Shown here piece after piece: positions 11,701 through 22,928 of a stretch of 64,000 nucleotides of DNA. The position numbers were made by a program, and so were the translations under genes. Each line of letters opens with the position of its first letter. The stretch's first letter is position 1. This DNA is from Palaemon carinicauda. Taxonomy: Eukaryota > Arthropoda > Malacostraca > Decapoda > Palaemonidae. The notes under the pieces were generated by a model. The model ran no database searches. It saw nothing but the letters and a program-made list of their open reading frames with translations, and was not told the origin of the DNA. The stretch covers positions 209,304,353-209,368,352 of the forward strand of contig NC_090725.1 of the NCBI RefSeq assembly GCF_036898095.1, given 5' to 3'.

Positions 11701-12180
11701 TTTGACAGCAGCTCTCAACCTAATTATGTCAAACAGGGCTTCCTTGGAGGGCGAACCCTGAAGCCCCAAGGAAGCCCAAAGCTGCAATAAATCATCATTA
11801 GATACATTAGCAGAAATAACCTCGCCCGGGGGAGGAGGAGCTGCCTCGCTATGGGAGGCAACGCCCTCTCCCGCACCAAGAGGTTGGCGAACACAAGTAC
11901 TGCCTACGCTACCACTCGACGGCCTCTCGGAAGAGACCGATCGAGTGGGAGCTTCGGAGGAGGTTTGGGCTATGGAAGAAGAGTCCTTGGGATTTTCTCT
12001 CTTCAAGGAAACCCTTGAAGGAGAAATATCCCGTTTAGACTTCTTCTTCCGGCGCTGTGAAAACCTCTCCCACTGGGAGGTAGACTACTCCCTACACTCA
12101 CCGCATACTTTATTTCTTTCACACCGTTGGCCCGTGCAATAAGGACATAAGGTGTGAGGGTATGTGTCCACCGCCGACAT
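8464..12180 (-). pseudogene. D1 gag, multiply broken
   Basis: The start ATG at 12180 gives MSAVDTYPHTLCPYC followed by further Cys pairs (CxxC ... C ... CGEC), a compact zinc-binding N-terminus. A TAG follows about 33 codons in, where D4 has TGG. A 2-bp deletion near 11495 shifts the frame in the middle. The centre is Arg/Ser/Pro-rich with an 18-bp repeat. The C-terminal domain (9285-8464; RYFEIMEESFLALPLHHSVE, then FLAHQVLNLWANSILK) is well conserved with D4 and ends in a Gly/Arg-rich basic tail (RGSGRGRNR). This C-terminal gag domain is the type from which vertebrate LAP2-alpha is thought to derive. Probable capsid and RNA-binding protein; not functional here. Confidence 0.8.
10340..10450 (-). 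repeat. 18-bp coding minisatellite in D1 gag
   Basis: About five to six units of gcgatggcgcgcaggcga. On the minus strand, in the frame of the gag C-terminus, they read as the hexapeptide RAIARL. The array is much longer in D4 (53046-53310). Confidence 0.8.
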
Positions 12181-12417
12181 AAACGTTCCGCAAGGGCGGT
12201 CAGGTAAGCTGGGACACTTGCGCATAGTAGAGGCCAACTTCCAAGCACACTGAAAAGAAAAAGAAAAACAAGATCAAAGGCTGTCAATAAGCGAGAGTGG
12301 GAGCAGACACGTCTGTTTATCACCCGAGCCAAAAGCAAAGTGAGCTAGTCACAGGTGTGTGAGGGGGGGAGGGGTAGCTAGCTACCCCTCCCTACCCCCG
12401 TGCTAACTAGCGAGGGG

Positions 12418-12520
12418 GTAGTAAACCCTCGTTAAAATTCTAATGGCTCGTCATTTCAGCTGCGCCGAAAGTAATACCCATATTAAATAGCGTGGTTTGT
12501 ATTTCGGTTACGGAACAAAT
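12418..12520. repeat. D1 right terminal inverted repeat
   Basis: The inverted partner of 5010-5095, followed by the right-end-specific tail ggtttgtatttcggttacgg and AACAAAT. Confidence 0.85.
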
Positions 12521-12717
12521 AGGTTATAGCTATAGGTTTTAATCAGCAAGAATTTGAAGTTCACCGAACAGAGCATAAAAAATTTAATGTGGTGTTTTGT
12601 AGGGTTTGGAACGAATTAGGCAATTTGCATGTGAAATGTGACTCACGACACGAAAAAATTACTTTACGAAAGCCACTCCAGAACGAATTGATTCAGTGTT
12701 GCGAGGCATTATTGTAT
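12521..12717 (+). pseudogene. LINE ORF tail, left part, split from 22833 by DIRS D2
   Basis: A short segment between D1 and D2. Its last 50 bases read in the plus frame as a degenerate non-LTR reverse-transcriptase tail (SRTN, stop, FSVARHYC). This continues in frame across D2 into WNRLPADTV at 22833. Non-LTR RT proteins often end with an FSxR...WNxLP block before a final amphipathic helix. The left part of the segment shows no clear coding. Confidence 0.45.
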
Positions 12718-12981
12718 GACAAATTCGGAGATAATTTGTATATTTCCTAGCATACAAACCTGGAGCTATTAATAGGGGTATTCCTTTCAAGGTAGCTGAA
12801 AGACGAACCAAGATAATTTCAGTGAGGGATAATTACCCCATCCGCTAGTTAGAGGGTGGGGGTGGGGTAGGCTGGCTACTCCGCTCACTCACACCTCTCC
12901 GTCGAGTAACCACTTTGCTCTCTGGCAGGGCTTCTTGGGGGACAGGGTGGCGGGCTAATTTGTATAAATAGCTCCAGGTTT

Positions 12982-13060
12982 GTATGCTAAGAAAAATACA
13001 AATTACCTTCGAATTTGTCATTTGTTCCGGCGCAAATACAAACCCTTTGCTATTTAGAAG
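12982..13060. repeat. D2 internal complementary region (circle-junction complement)
   Basis: The stretch aggtttgtatgctaag ... cgaatttgtc is the complement of the left terminus. It runs directly into atttgttccg ... aaatacaaacc, the complement of the right terminus. The join GTC|ATTTGTTCC matches a head-to-tail junction of right end AACAAAT and left end GAC. Confidence 0.85.
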
Positions 13061-13519
13061 GATGACTTAGTAGGGAGGAAGTCCTCACCAACTGGCCTTG
13101 GTTATGACCCCGGGTTCTCTCTAGTTCGATCTGTGATTGACCGTAGTAGGAACCCTACCCTCGCTAAAATCAAGTACCGATATAAGATAATGCACTGATA
13201 GTGGCCTGCAGAAGATTGTGTGTGAGTGGAACTAGCAGTGTGGCTTGTCTTTAACGTAGGAACTTGAGAACAAGACTAGAATTTTAAGACTTGCCCAATA
13301 CCCTCCCTCAAAGAGGTATTGAGGATGTAACAAGTATTATCTCTATACTTAGGGAGCACAAGGGAAATGAGTCTTATCTGCAGAGAGGAGAGGTCAGGTT
13401 TGCGGTGCTGTTTTCCCCAGCAGGGAGAAGGTGAGAGGAAGAAAGGAGCCAGTCATTCTTACTCATTCACCCCAGACTAACCCAGGTAACCCAAGCCATC
13501 AACACTCTGCTACTTGTCC

Positions 13520-15337
13520 ATCAAGGAGCTTGAGGTATTTAGACCACTTGTCGTGCGGCCTCCCCGTTTAATGGAAAAGGTCTCCATGTTCCTATGGGTT
13601 ACGTGTTGCAGGTAGTGGGCGGTGAAGGTCGTTTGATGCTTCCACACGCCCGCTTACAGTACCTGCGCTACAGAGTAGTTTTTCTTCAACGCCAGGGATG
13701 TTGAATACCTCTCACGCCATGACTTCTGGGTCGTTTGGGAGGAGGAGGGTCTGGGTTAAGTGCTTTCTCAATCACCTTCCGAATCCAAGAGGAAATTGTG
13801 TTCTTTGTGACCCTCCTCTTGACCTTCCCCGTGTTAGCGAAAAGAGCTTGCACGGGGGGCGAGCTGCTGTTCTTTTCAGGTAACACCTCAGACTCCTTAC
13901 TGGGCAAAGTACCAGTTGGTCTGGATCTTCAGTTACAGAACGAAGACTCTCTATCCGGAATGGGCCGAACCTAGGGTTCAGAATACCCGGATTTTGAGTC
14001 TTGGCAGTGAACTCCGGGACATAGCTAAGAATTACTTCTCCCGATCTCCAAGAGTGGAGACGTCAGAAGATAGACCACGAAGTTCGCTAACTCTCTCGGC
14101 CAAGGCTAAAGCGAGTAGGAACACAGTCTTCCACGTTAGGTGGCGATCTGAAACCTGTCCTAATGGTTCATAGGGAGGGCGCTTCAGAGACTGAAGGACC
14201 TGAACCATGTTCCAAGTAGGAGGTCTAAGTTCTGACTAGGGACAAGTAATTTCATAACTACATATGAGTAAGAAAAGTTCCAATGAGGAGAAAATATCTA
14301 CTCCTTTCAGTTTAAAGGTGAGACTGAAGGCTGAGCGGAAGCCTTTGACTGCCAAAACCGAGAGAAGCATTTCTTCCCGAAAGTGTAAAATGAACTCTGC
14401 TATAGTTGGAATTAAGGCATCAATGGGAGAGATACCTCTCCCACGACACCAACCACAGAAAAAGGACCACTTTGCTTGGTAAAATTACTCTGTAGACCGT
14501 CTGAGGTGTCAAGCCGATTCTTTTTGCAACTCGTTGCGAAAAGCCTCTCTGTCTGAGGAGGTGCTGGACAGTCTCCAGTCGTGTAACCGAAGCAAAGCTA
14601 CAGCTCTGTGGTAAATGTTGGCATGGGGTTGTTTGGGCAGGTCATGTAATGGAAGGAGTTCCCTTGTGATCTCTGTGAGGCGTTGCAGGAAACCACTCTG
14701 CATGATGCCATAGCAGAGCTATCATGTTCATTCATAGGTTGTCACTTACTCAGACCTGGTTGACGACTTTCCTCATCAGACAGAACGGGGGAAACACGTA
14801 CGCATCCAGGTTCACCCACCGTTGTTGGAAAACATCTTGCCAAAGAGATTGGGGATCTGAGACTGGGGAGCAATATAACGGGAGCCTGAAGTTCAGGGCC
14901 ATTGCGAACAGATCCACAGTTGGGAAACTCCACAAAGTTAGGACTTTGTTGGCTACCAGAGTATTCAAAGACCACTTGGAGCCAACTATCTGCGTCGCCC
15001 TGCTCTGATTGTCCACCAGCACATTACATTTGCCTGGAATGAAGCGAGCCAATAGGATCACCGAGTTGTTTTCTGCTCATCTGAGAATCTCTACTGTTAG
15101 ATGGCACTGCTGCTGGAAAAAGGAACTGCCTTGTTTGTTTAGGTAAGCAATTACCGTGGTAATATCGCTCATCAATACCACAAAGTGCGCCGCCAGGACC
15201 TCGTGGAACTGTTGGAGGGCAAGACAGGCTGCCCTCATCTCCAAGAGATTTATGCGCCGATACCTTTCTGATTTGGACCATTGGCCGGAGATGATGTGCT
15301 GCAGCAGGTAGGCTCCCCACCCTTCTTTTGACCACAC
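13520..15337 (-). pseudogene. D2 RNase H / Dam-like domain and tyrosine recombinase remnants
   Basis: Reading down the minus strand: RNase H (NLLEMRAACLALQQF and MSDITTVIAYLNKQG), FIPGKCNVLVDNQSRA (the ADSLSR site is changed to VDNQSR, keeping an Asp), then a Dam-like segment with TVDLFAMALN and YVFPPF. Next come the connector (LPKQPHANIYH) and recombinase pieces. The last includes RRVTKNTISSWIRKVI and SHGVRGI, so the first His of the HxxR box is retained but the frame collapses soon after. Many stops and small indels; inactive. Confidence 0.75.
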
Positions 15338-16704
15338 TTAAATCTGCACTCTTTGGTGTAGTTGCAACAGTTCCTCCTTTACTTAAACCAGATGGCTCTG
15401 TCACTCACTGTCCAAAGGAAAAGGCAACCCTTTTGGCTGATGTGTTTGACAGTAAGGAGAGTAATGAGAAACTTGAACTTCCTCATTCCTGTTTTCCTGA
15501 GGCTAAACCAACTACTTTAGGTTTTCATTCTCATAAAATTAAAGCTCTCTTGATGAATCTTGATGCTTATGGAGGTGTAGACCCAAGATTTCTTAGCTCC
15601 AAAGTTATCTGTTATTTTGTGCAAGTTAGCAAGAAGAGGAGCTTTTAGCACTTGTTGGAGAGTTGGCAATGTTACTCCACAATGTAAATGTGTTTGTGGT
15701 AGCTCAAGTCCATCTGATTACCACCCATTTCCCTAACTCCCATATTATCAAAGGTTTTTGAACGACTTTTATCAAAACGTCTTAATAAGTTTTCTGAAAG
15801 TAATCATCTGTTCCCTAGTTTGCAATTTGGTTTTTGTGAAAGCCTTGGAGCATGTGATGCCCTTCTTACAATCTCCAATGCTGTACAGAAATCCCTTGAT
15901 TGTGGTCGGGAAGTTTGTATAATTGGCATTGATTTTAGAGCTCCCTTTGACCGTGTTAATCATGAGGCCCTTGTTTTCAAACTCAAACAGTTGGGAGTGG
16001 GTGGGTCGTTTCTTAGCTTTATTATTGAATTTTTAAGCAATAGATTGCAAAGAGAAGTTGTTTGTGGGCACCATAGTGAGTATAGCAATGTGATATCTTG
16101 TGAACCGTTGAGATACTACCGCTAGAGAGTTATGGGGTCTTTTGACTGGCTAGACAGTACTACATTGGATCCTTCTCTCTGGTTACAGTTCATTTTCCCT
16201 TTGCCTACACACACACAGCGAATAGTCTGGCCTATTCTTTACACAATCTTCTCTGTCCTCATACACCTGACAACACTGAGATTACCAAACAATTCTTCCT
16301 CACCCAAGGGGTTACTGCACTGTAATTTTTCAGTGGCCACTTTCCTCTTGTTCAGGGTGGAAGAGACTCTTTAGGTATAGTCAGCAGCTCTTCTAGGAGA
16401 ATGACACTTCAAAATCAAACCATTGTTCTCTAGTCTTGGGTAGTACCATAGCCTCTGTACCATGGTCTTCCAATGTCTTGGGTTAGAGTTCTCTTGCTTG
16501 AGGGTACACTTGAGCTTGCTGTTCTGTCTTGTTTCTCTTCCTCTTGTTTTATTAAAGTTTTTTTTAGTTTAAATAGGAGATATTTTAATGTTCATCTTAA
16601 ATTTTTATTTTTCCTTGTTTCCTTTCCTCACTGGGCTATTTTCCCTGTTGGAGCCCCTGGGCTTATAGCATCCTACTTTTTAAACTCGGGTTGCAGCTTA
16701 GCAA

Positions 16705-16753
<49 letters not shown>

Positions 16754-17822
16754 GTATTCTTGACCCATTACTTTTCATGCTATACACACATGACATGTGG
16801 TTTGGCCTAGAAAACAAGCTTGTTGCATATGCAGATGATGCTACTCTCTTTGCATCAATTCCATCTCCTAAATGTAGATCTGGGGTTGCTGAATCTCTTA
16901 ATAGGGATCTAGCTAAAATTAGTGCATGGTTCAAATTATGGGGTACGTAAGTTGAATCCTAACAAAACTTAAAGTATGATTGTAAGTAGGTCAAGGACAG
17001 TGGCTCCTCAACATCTGGATCTCAGCATTGATAAAGCTTCTTTAACTTTGTATGGTTCTTTTAAAATTTTAGGTGTGATTCTTGACAACAAATTTACTTT
17101 TGAGAAACACATTAGGACTGTCTTCTTCAATTGCACAAAAAATTGCTTTTTGAGAAAGTCTTTCAAGATTTTTGGTGATCAATCTAATCTGAAGAAGTAT
17201 TTTAATTCTTTCTTTCTACCTTGTTTCGAGTATTGTTCTCCTGTCTGGTCTTCAGCCACTGATTCTCATCTTAATTTCTTGGACAGGAACTTACGGTCTA
17301 TCAAACTTCTTATTCCTGATCTAGATATTAATCTCAGACACCATCATTCAATTAGATGATTATGCATGTTGCACAAGATTTTTGATAATTCTGACCATCC
17401 TTTACATTCAGATCTGCCCAGACAATTCCATACTGTTTCGTAATACTAGGCATGCAGTTAATTCTCATAGTAAGGCCTTCTCTATCATGAGGCTCAATAC
17501 TACACAGTATTCTAGAAGTTTTATTCCAGCTGTGACCAAGTTGTGGAATGATCTTCCTAATCGGGTGGTTGAATCGGTAAAACTTTAAAAGTTCAAACTT
17601 GTAGCAAATGTTTTTATGTTGAACAGGCTGACATAAGTCTTTTTATAATTTATATATGAAATATGTTTAGTTGTTAATGTTTTTAGAATATTTCAATTGT
17701 TCATTACTTCTTATATCGTTTATCTATATCCTTATTTCTTTTCCTCACTGGGCTATTTTTCCCTGTTAGAGCCCTTTGGCTTATAGCATCTTGCTTTCCC
17801 AACTAAGGTTGTAGCTTAGCTA

Positions 17823-17871
<49 letters not shown>

Positions 17872-17907
17872 TAATAATAACAATAATAATAATAATAATG
17901 ATAATAA
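15338..17907 (+). mobile_element. Jockey-like non-LTR retrotransposon (LINE) inserted in D2, opposite strand
   Basis: A 5'-truncated LINE with degraded RT. It begins within the RT N-terminal region (VPPLLKPDGSVTH at 15380), followed by LQFGFCESLGACDALL, then GIDFRAPFDRVNHEAL (the palm motif with Asp). It is interrupted by a LINE-tailed SINE (16104-16757). It resumes with DPLLFMLYTHDMWFG, AYADDATLF (the YADD catalytic box), KLNPNKT, LGVILDNKF and the CSPVWSSATDSHL block. The 3' UTR ends in a 100-bp segment (tcctcactgggctat ... gtagcttagc) and (TAA)n with CAA/TGA interruptions. No clear target-site duplication was found. Clade assignment (jockey or CR1 type) is tentative. Confidence 0.82.
16104..16757 (+). 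mobile_element. LINE-tailed SINE-like element inserted in the LINE
   Basis: The LINE RT frame breaks at VISCE and resumes at VLDPLLF. Between lies an element beginning cgttgagatactaccgctag and ending in tcctcactgggctatttt ... gcttagcaag(TAA)n. The same element occurs in reverse at 59279-59948. Its last 100 or so bases match the 3' end of the host LINE (17730-17830), so it probably uses that LINE's RT. It contains a conserved short frame (MGSFDWLDSTTLDPSLW) also seen in the other copy, possibly by chance. Confidence 0.75.
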
Positions 17908-18820
17908 TCTGAAAAGAGCATCCATTCCGGCGGAGGAACGAGAAGATCGATTCCTTTGCAGAGGTTTGGATCTGCTAGCCACCATCTGAGGTCCAAAAGT
18001 TTCTTTATTCCTATGCGGATTAAATAATCCCTGGAATCGGTGAACCGACTCCATTGGGATTTCAGACGCCACTGGAAGGATCTCATCCTGAGGCGGCTGT
18101 TGAGAACTAGTTTGGCTAGAGGTTTCCAAACATGCGAAGTCAGCTCTGGGATGGAAGCTCTTCTCGCATGAGGAAGGGATATGCTATCTTCCTCAGCCCC
18201 TGAACCCTTTCGTCTGATAGGAATGCTCTGTGCCTTATGGTGTCTATTATCATGCTCAGGTATACCGGTTCTTGAGAGGGAAGCAGTTGAGACTTCTCAA
18301 GGTTTACCATGAACCCCAGATCTTGGCAAAACATTAGAAGCTCATCCCGGTGGCAAAGAAGGACCACCTCCGAGTCCTTCAGAATCACCCAGTCGTCCAA
18401 GTATCTTAGGAAACGGATGCCAACTCTATGAGCCCAGAATGACCCTAAAGCGAACACTCTCCTGAAAACCTGAGGTGCTGTGGAAAGACGCAAACGCAGC
18501 ATCTTGAACTGGTAATGCTTCTAGTCTGGCATGAATCTAGAGTGCATATGAAATTCTGCAGTCTTACTGCTTGTCTGACCTTGTCAGCCATCTCCATTCT
18601 GAACAAGGTCTGTTAGACAAACTGAGTTCACAGCTGAGAGATCAATGACTGGTCTCCAGCCTCCAGACACCTTTCTCACAAGAAAAAGTCGATTGGAGAA
18701 GCCTGGGGACCTGTCGAGGACCTCTTGGAAAGCGCCCTTCTCCATCATGGTCTGGACTTCTGCCAGAAGGGCAAACTTCCGTGCACATCCCTTCTCATAG
18801 GAGATCGATGGAATTGACAC
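17908..18820 (-). pseudogene. D2 reverse transcriptase remnant
   Basis: Fragments of the RT: SPGFSNRLFLVRKVSGGW and LVIDLSA-type text at about 18700-18600, a damaged palm core near 18550, then FLRYLDDWVILKDSE with an intact YLDD box (about 18400), VNLEKSQLLPSQ and a connection region into MLFSD, the beginning of RNase H. The LINE insertion at 17907 cuts RNase H in two. Several frames are used, so it is not functional. Confidence 0.78.
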
Positions 18821-21800
18821 TCAAGTGAGTGGAGGGAGAGGGAGAGTGAATAGGATGCGATACCCTGAACGAATCAACTCGATTGTATAGGGTTCGGCCT
18901 CGTGATGAAGCCACCTCTGCCAGCGGCTCTGCAAGCATTCCCCCACAGGTGGTTCGTATGGGAGGATTGCCCGTCCTGGTGGGGTCAGCCTCGGCCGGCT
19001 CCCCTCTTCCCTTTGCCTCCACGAAAGGATTTTTTGCCACGAAAGGCCTGTTTAGACACGTTGTGATCCTGTTGTTTTGGGTTTCTGGCCCTTTTTCTTG
19101 CGGTTTAGGAACTGGTCTCCTTTGTGATTGAGAAGTAAGGTCTGGTTGTCAAAACCTTCTGGTTGATGGAGTCCTGGCTGGACTTCCTCCACTTCTCTGC
19201 CACCCGCTCGATATCCTCGGAATTGAAGAGGGAACTCCCTTCAAAGGGAGCTTACCCGAGTCTCGCCATATCAGCCTGAGGGAGTTGTCTATGGAATCTT
19301 CCTATGATGGCATCCCTCCTCTTCAAGATGGTGTTATCCCACAGGTTCACCACTTGATGGGAGAGGAACTCGATGGCCCGAGTAACCGACAATATTAAAG
19401 TCCCCATAGACTTTCTAGACTTACCCCTTGAGAGTGCCTCTATGAAGTGGTTGAGAGGCAGAGTAAGGAGAGACCTCGAGGACCTTGTAGTACCTCCTCT
19501 GAAACACATACGGAGGAGGGAGGAGCTTGAAAAAGGAACTGACACAAAGGGAGAATAACCCAGTTGCCTAGGACACTGCCTTCTGCTCATCACTCCTTAA
19601 CCCCTTTGACCAGGGCAGAGCTGCACTGGCCTTGTCCAAGACCATATCCTTACTACCAAGAGGGGCTGCCGATGGATCTAGCAGCCCACTTATGGAGCAA
19701 ATGCAAGCTAAGACATACCAGAAGGCATGCTCGGACTCCTTCCTTTCATCCTCCGTTAACCTAGGGCTAGCGGCAGCTAGCAAAGCGTCGTCCTCGGAAT
19801 CGCTTTGTCCTTCCACTTCCAAGCTCTCATCCATAGGAGCCCGGAGTGGGTCCAAGTTGTCATCACGATAAGCCGGACACAGGACAACTTCCGTGGACAT
19901 ACTCGCTTCCCTTTGCCTTCCAGGTTGAGGTAGGGGAAGCCTAGCACAGGACTTGGGGATCGTAAATAAATCCTTTGGCTCTCTGCGCTGAGGCAAAAGT
20001 TACTCCATCAGCATAAGTATTACAGACTCAGCAGGTCTGCGGAATGGTTGGGGATCCGCAAGAGGGGGAACTATGCCACACTGGATAGGACGGCATGCCT
20101 CCTTAGGCACTATCTCGACCGGAGAGGGACGGAACGAGTCTGTGTAGGCAATTGCCATGTCCTCCTTGGGGAGAAATGGACGAATCCTCTTCCTCTTCCC
20201 TTTCGGTTTGGCCTGTGGGAGTTTGAACTGTAAGGGGCTACCTTGTAGTTCTGGAGCGTCCTCTTCCCATGCTCTCTTGCGAGGAGAGATGAGCCTCTCC
20301 TTGCAAGGGAGAACCACCGGTGCAGAACCCTCAGAACTCTTCCTAGGGGCAGATGGAGAAGAGGCACTAGGGATGAGAGGCATCAACAGAGGGATTCTTA
20401 GGAGTGCCTCCTACGGACTGACAACGGGGGTTGACCCCCTTTACGGCTTTCCGCATCACGTTAAATAATGCTCGCCGCCATGGGGGGGGGGGGGCGGTCG
20501 CCGGCTCCCGATGTGCTGGGATGGATGTCCTTATGACAACACGGATCCCTGGCCTTAGAAATCGCTGCGGGAATCTTAGCCCTCTTACCTGTAGGTAACT
20601 TGTCTATAGGCAACACCGCTACAGGACTCCCCTTAGGGAGAGTCTGGGCGCTGTCAAGTGGGTGAATGTTATCTCTGGGTTGGAAGCCCATGAGACTGGA
20701 GGGATTGATGGGAATCTCTCTAGTGGGAGGTTTACCAGGGGGGGGGAACCTTCTGCAGCCAGAAACGGAGATGGAATTTCATCCGGGGATGAGAAAAACA
20801 CTGCGGAGAGGCGAGACGTGTTCCGCGTGGACGGAAAACAGCGAAAACCACCTCTGTCATGAGATACTGCTACATCACATGACATTGCTCCGTCACGATA
20901 CGCTGCCATTGCTCCATCACGAGACGCTGCCATGTCAAGCGAAACGCTGCCATTTCACGCGACGCTCTGTCTGCTGCGCGACACAGCAAGAGACCGAGCT
21001 TAGGCAAGAGGAAAAAATCCAGAGGCTCAATGTGACGAGAGTCCGAGAACTGTCATGCGAGACATAAGCCTAACCATGACGAAGGTAACGAGAGCCAGCA
21101 GGCTCAGCGTAACCGTGTCGAGTGAGCTCAAAAGGTCAACACGACAGGATGCCAAAGTCTCCCTGTTACAAGAGCCCGAAGGCTCAGCGTAACCTAAGTT
21201 GCGAGACCCTGAGGGGTGAACGCAAAAGGAAACCAAAGTTTCCCTGCCAAGAGAGCCCGAAGGCTCATCGTGACGAGAGGCACAAGAGCCTGAAGGCTCA
21301 GCGTAACCCAGGTTGCGAGATCCCGAGGGGTAAACACAACGGGAGACCAAAACCTCCCTGTCACGAGAACCCGAAAGTTCAGCGTGACTGATGGCACGAG
21401 AGCCCGGAGGCTCAACGTAACATCGTTTAGAGAGCCCGAAGGTTCAACGCAACTGGGGGTTCCATATCACCAGAATCTGAAGGTTCAACGTGATGGAGAC
21501 CCGAAGGTCTTGCAGTGTTACGAGAGCCGGAAGGCTCAACATGACGAAAGCCCAAAAGCTCGTAATCATGCTAGCCCAATGCATGATCGTCACAAGACCC
21601 CAAAGGGTCAGCATGACCAGACCCGACAGGTCAAAAAGACATCTCCTCACAGCCCCAGGAGAACGTAAAGGATGCAGAGAGGTCACAAAGCCTCCCACCC
21701 TACTAACCTACGAAGAGCCGACTCTGCCCTAGGGGGAGACTGCTCTAGCTCGAAAGCCACCTCCCCCGAAGGGAAGGTTTGTTCACCCAAAGGTATGAGC

Positions 21801-22560
21801 TACCTCCCCGAAAGGAAGGTTTGTTCACCCAAAGGTGTACTACGCTTAAGACAGTGCTCTACTTCGGCCCCAGGAGGAGAAGCGTAAGTGTAACGAGGAC
21901 ACCTATGCCCAGTGGCGAATTTTTCAAGAGAACAAGAGACATGTTTCCCCCGTAGGGGAAACCTGCCTCGGAGTATGCTTTGCCACCGCCCCTGGTGGTT
22001 CAGCAACATCCTCGGTGCCGGACACAGACTCAAGGTATGGCCAACGGGATGCAGCACCTACACCCACCGAAGGAGGATCAACCTCCACGGAGGAAGGAGA
22101 AGAACGCCTTCCCTCCGCTCTCAACTGAAGTAGTTCGAAAAAAACCTCCTTGGAGAGGGGACCATCAACGCCAAGCAATGGCCAAAGAGACAAGATCTCG
22201 TTAAAGGAGCAGGCGCTCTCTGGAAGAAGGGACGGAGCTGACTCGCTAGGGGAGTCAACGCCGTCAATTAACCCACAAGGTTGACCTGGGGTAACAAGGC
22301 CTGCGCTGCTACTTGGCCATTTCCCGGAAGGGACCAGTGGAGGAGCAGCTACGGAAAGAGTTTGGGGAGTAGAAGAAGAAGACCGTGATTTCTTCAATTT
22401 CGGGGATCACCCCGAAGACGAAGACTGACGCTTGGCCTTCTTCTTCTTCAGGCGCCCAAACCTCTACCACTGGGAGGCAGGCCACTCAGGTGAGGAAGGT
22501 ACCGCAGGAGCGCCCTCAGGACCAGGATAAGTACACGTACTGGGACTCCAGTCGCACACA
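18795..22560 (-). pseudogene. D2 gag remnant
   Basis: The C-terminal gag domain is recognisable at 19593-19252 (NHFIEALSRG, EFLSHQVVNLWDNTILKRRD). An acidic and Ser/Pro-rich region lies at 19996-19568 and the N-terminal part at 22397-21924 (LLPESACSFNEILSLWPLLG). The repetitive centre (20840-21660) encodes PSGSRNLGYAEPSGS-like repeats on the minus strand in place of the RAIARL array of D1 and D4. Frames are broken many times and no zinc-finger start codon is clear. Confidence 0.65.
21176..21410. repeat. Imperfect tandem repeat of about 114 bp in D2 gag
   Basis: The block gaaggctcagcgtaacctaa ... tttccctg is repeated once about 114 bp further on, with shorter sub-units (gagcccgaaggctca) scattered across 21170-21560. 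It occupies the same gag position as the 18-bp arrays of D1, D3 and D4. Confidence 0.6.
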
Positions 22561-22832
22561 CACTCTGAAAAAAGAAAAAGAGAAAGATTAATCAAGGCAA
22601 GTCAAATACAGGAGAAAGCGACAGTGTTCGCCCTCTACCAAGCCAAAAGGCACAGTGGTTACTCGACCGAGAGGTGTGAGTGAGTGGGGTAGCAAGCCTA
22701 CCCCACTCCCACCTATTAACCAGCAGATGGGGTAGTTATCCCTCACTAAAATTATCTTGGCTCGTCTTTCAGCTACGACAAAAGGAATACCCTTATAAAT
22801 AGCGAAGGATTTGTGTTTGCGCGGAACAAATA

Positions 22833-22928
22833 TGGAATAGACTTCCAGCAGATACAGTAAACACAAACATTGTAAATGAGTTCAAGAATAAGTTAGACAA
22901 GATCGAAATGCTTAAGAAGGGCGACTAG
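22833..22928 (+). pseudogene. C-terminal tail of a non-LTR reverse transcriptase
   Basis: The plus-strand frame starts immediately right of D2: WNRLPADTVNTNIVNEFKNK then LDKIEMLKKGD and a stop. WNxLP followed by an NxFKxxLD helix is the standard end of many LINE ORF2 proteins. The left part of the same tail is just left of D2 (12680-12717), in the same frame if D2 is removed. No longer LINE body is present. Confidence 0.65.

Larger units (their letters stand above)
4980..12520 (-). mobile_element. DIRS family 1, copy D1, nearly full length, ICR deleted
   Basis: A 7541-bp tyrosine-recombinase retrotransposon in minus orientation. The left end begins GACAAATTCGTAGATAATTT after a flanking AAAAT; the right end finishes CGGAACAAAT. 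The gene order from right to left is gag (12180-8464), RT/RNase H/Dam-like (8726-6390) and tyrosine recombinase (about 6600-5523). Terminal repeats of about 100 bp are inverted (gggtattactttc ... gacgagccattagaatttta). Unlike D2-D5 it has no internal complementary region: about 270 bp found in D4 between 47648 and 47925 are missing here. Every ORF carries stops or frameshifts, so it is dead, although identity to D4 is high and it must be fairly young. Confidence 0.92.
12718..22831 (-). mobile_element. DIRS family 1, copy D2, interrupted by a LINE
   Basis: It starts GACAAATTCGGAGATAATTT after TGTAT and ends GCGGAACAAAT before ATGG. The left end region is followed by an ICR at 12982-13060. The element is about 7.5 kb without the LINE inserted at about 15338-17907. 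It is clearly diverged from D1 and D4, and all its genes are broken into short frames. Order on the minus strand: gag 22560-18795, RT 18820-17908, LINE insertion, RNase H/Dam-like 15337-14510, recombinase about 14500-13520. Confidence 0.9.

Noticed and set aside
12003..12338. Minus-strand hydrophobic ORF (VFLFLFSVLGSW) at the D1 gag start
   Set aside because: The true gag frame (MSAVDTYPHTLCPYC) is in another frame of the same strand.
16698..16934. Isoleucine-run ORF over (TAA)n
   Set aside because: Translation of the SINE tail microsatellite; the opposite strand carries the LINE YADD box.
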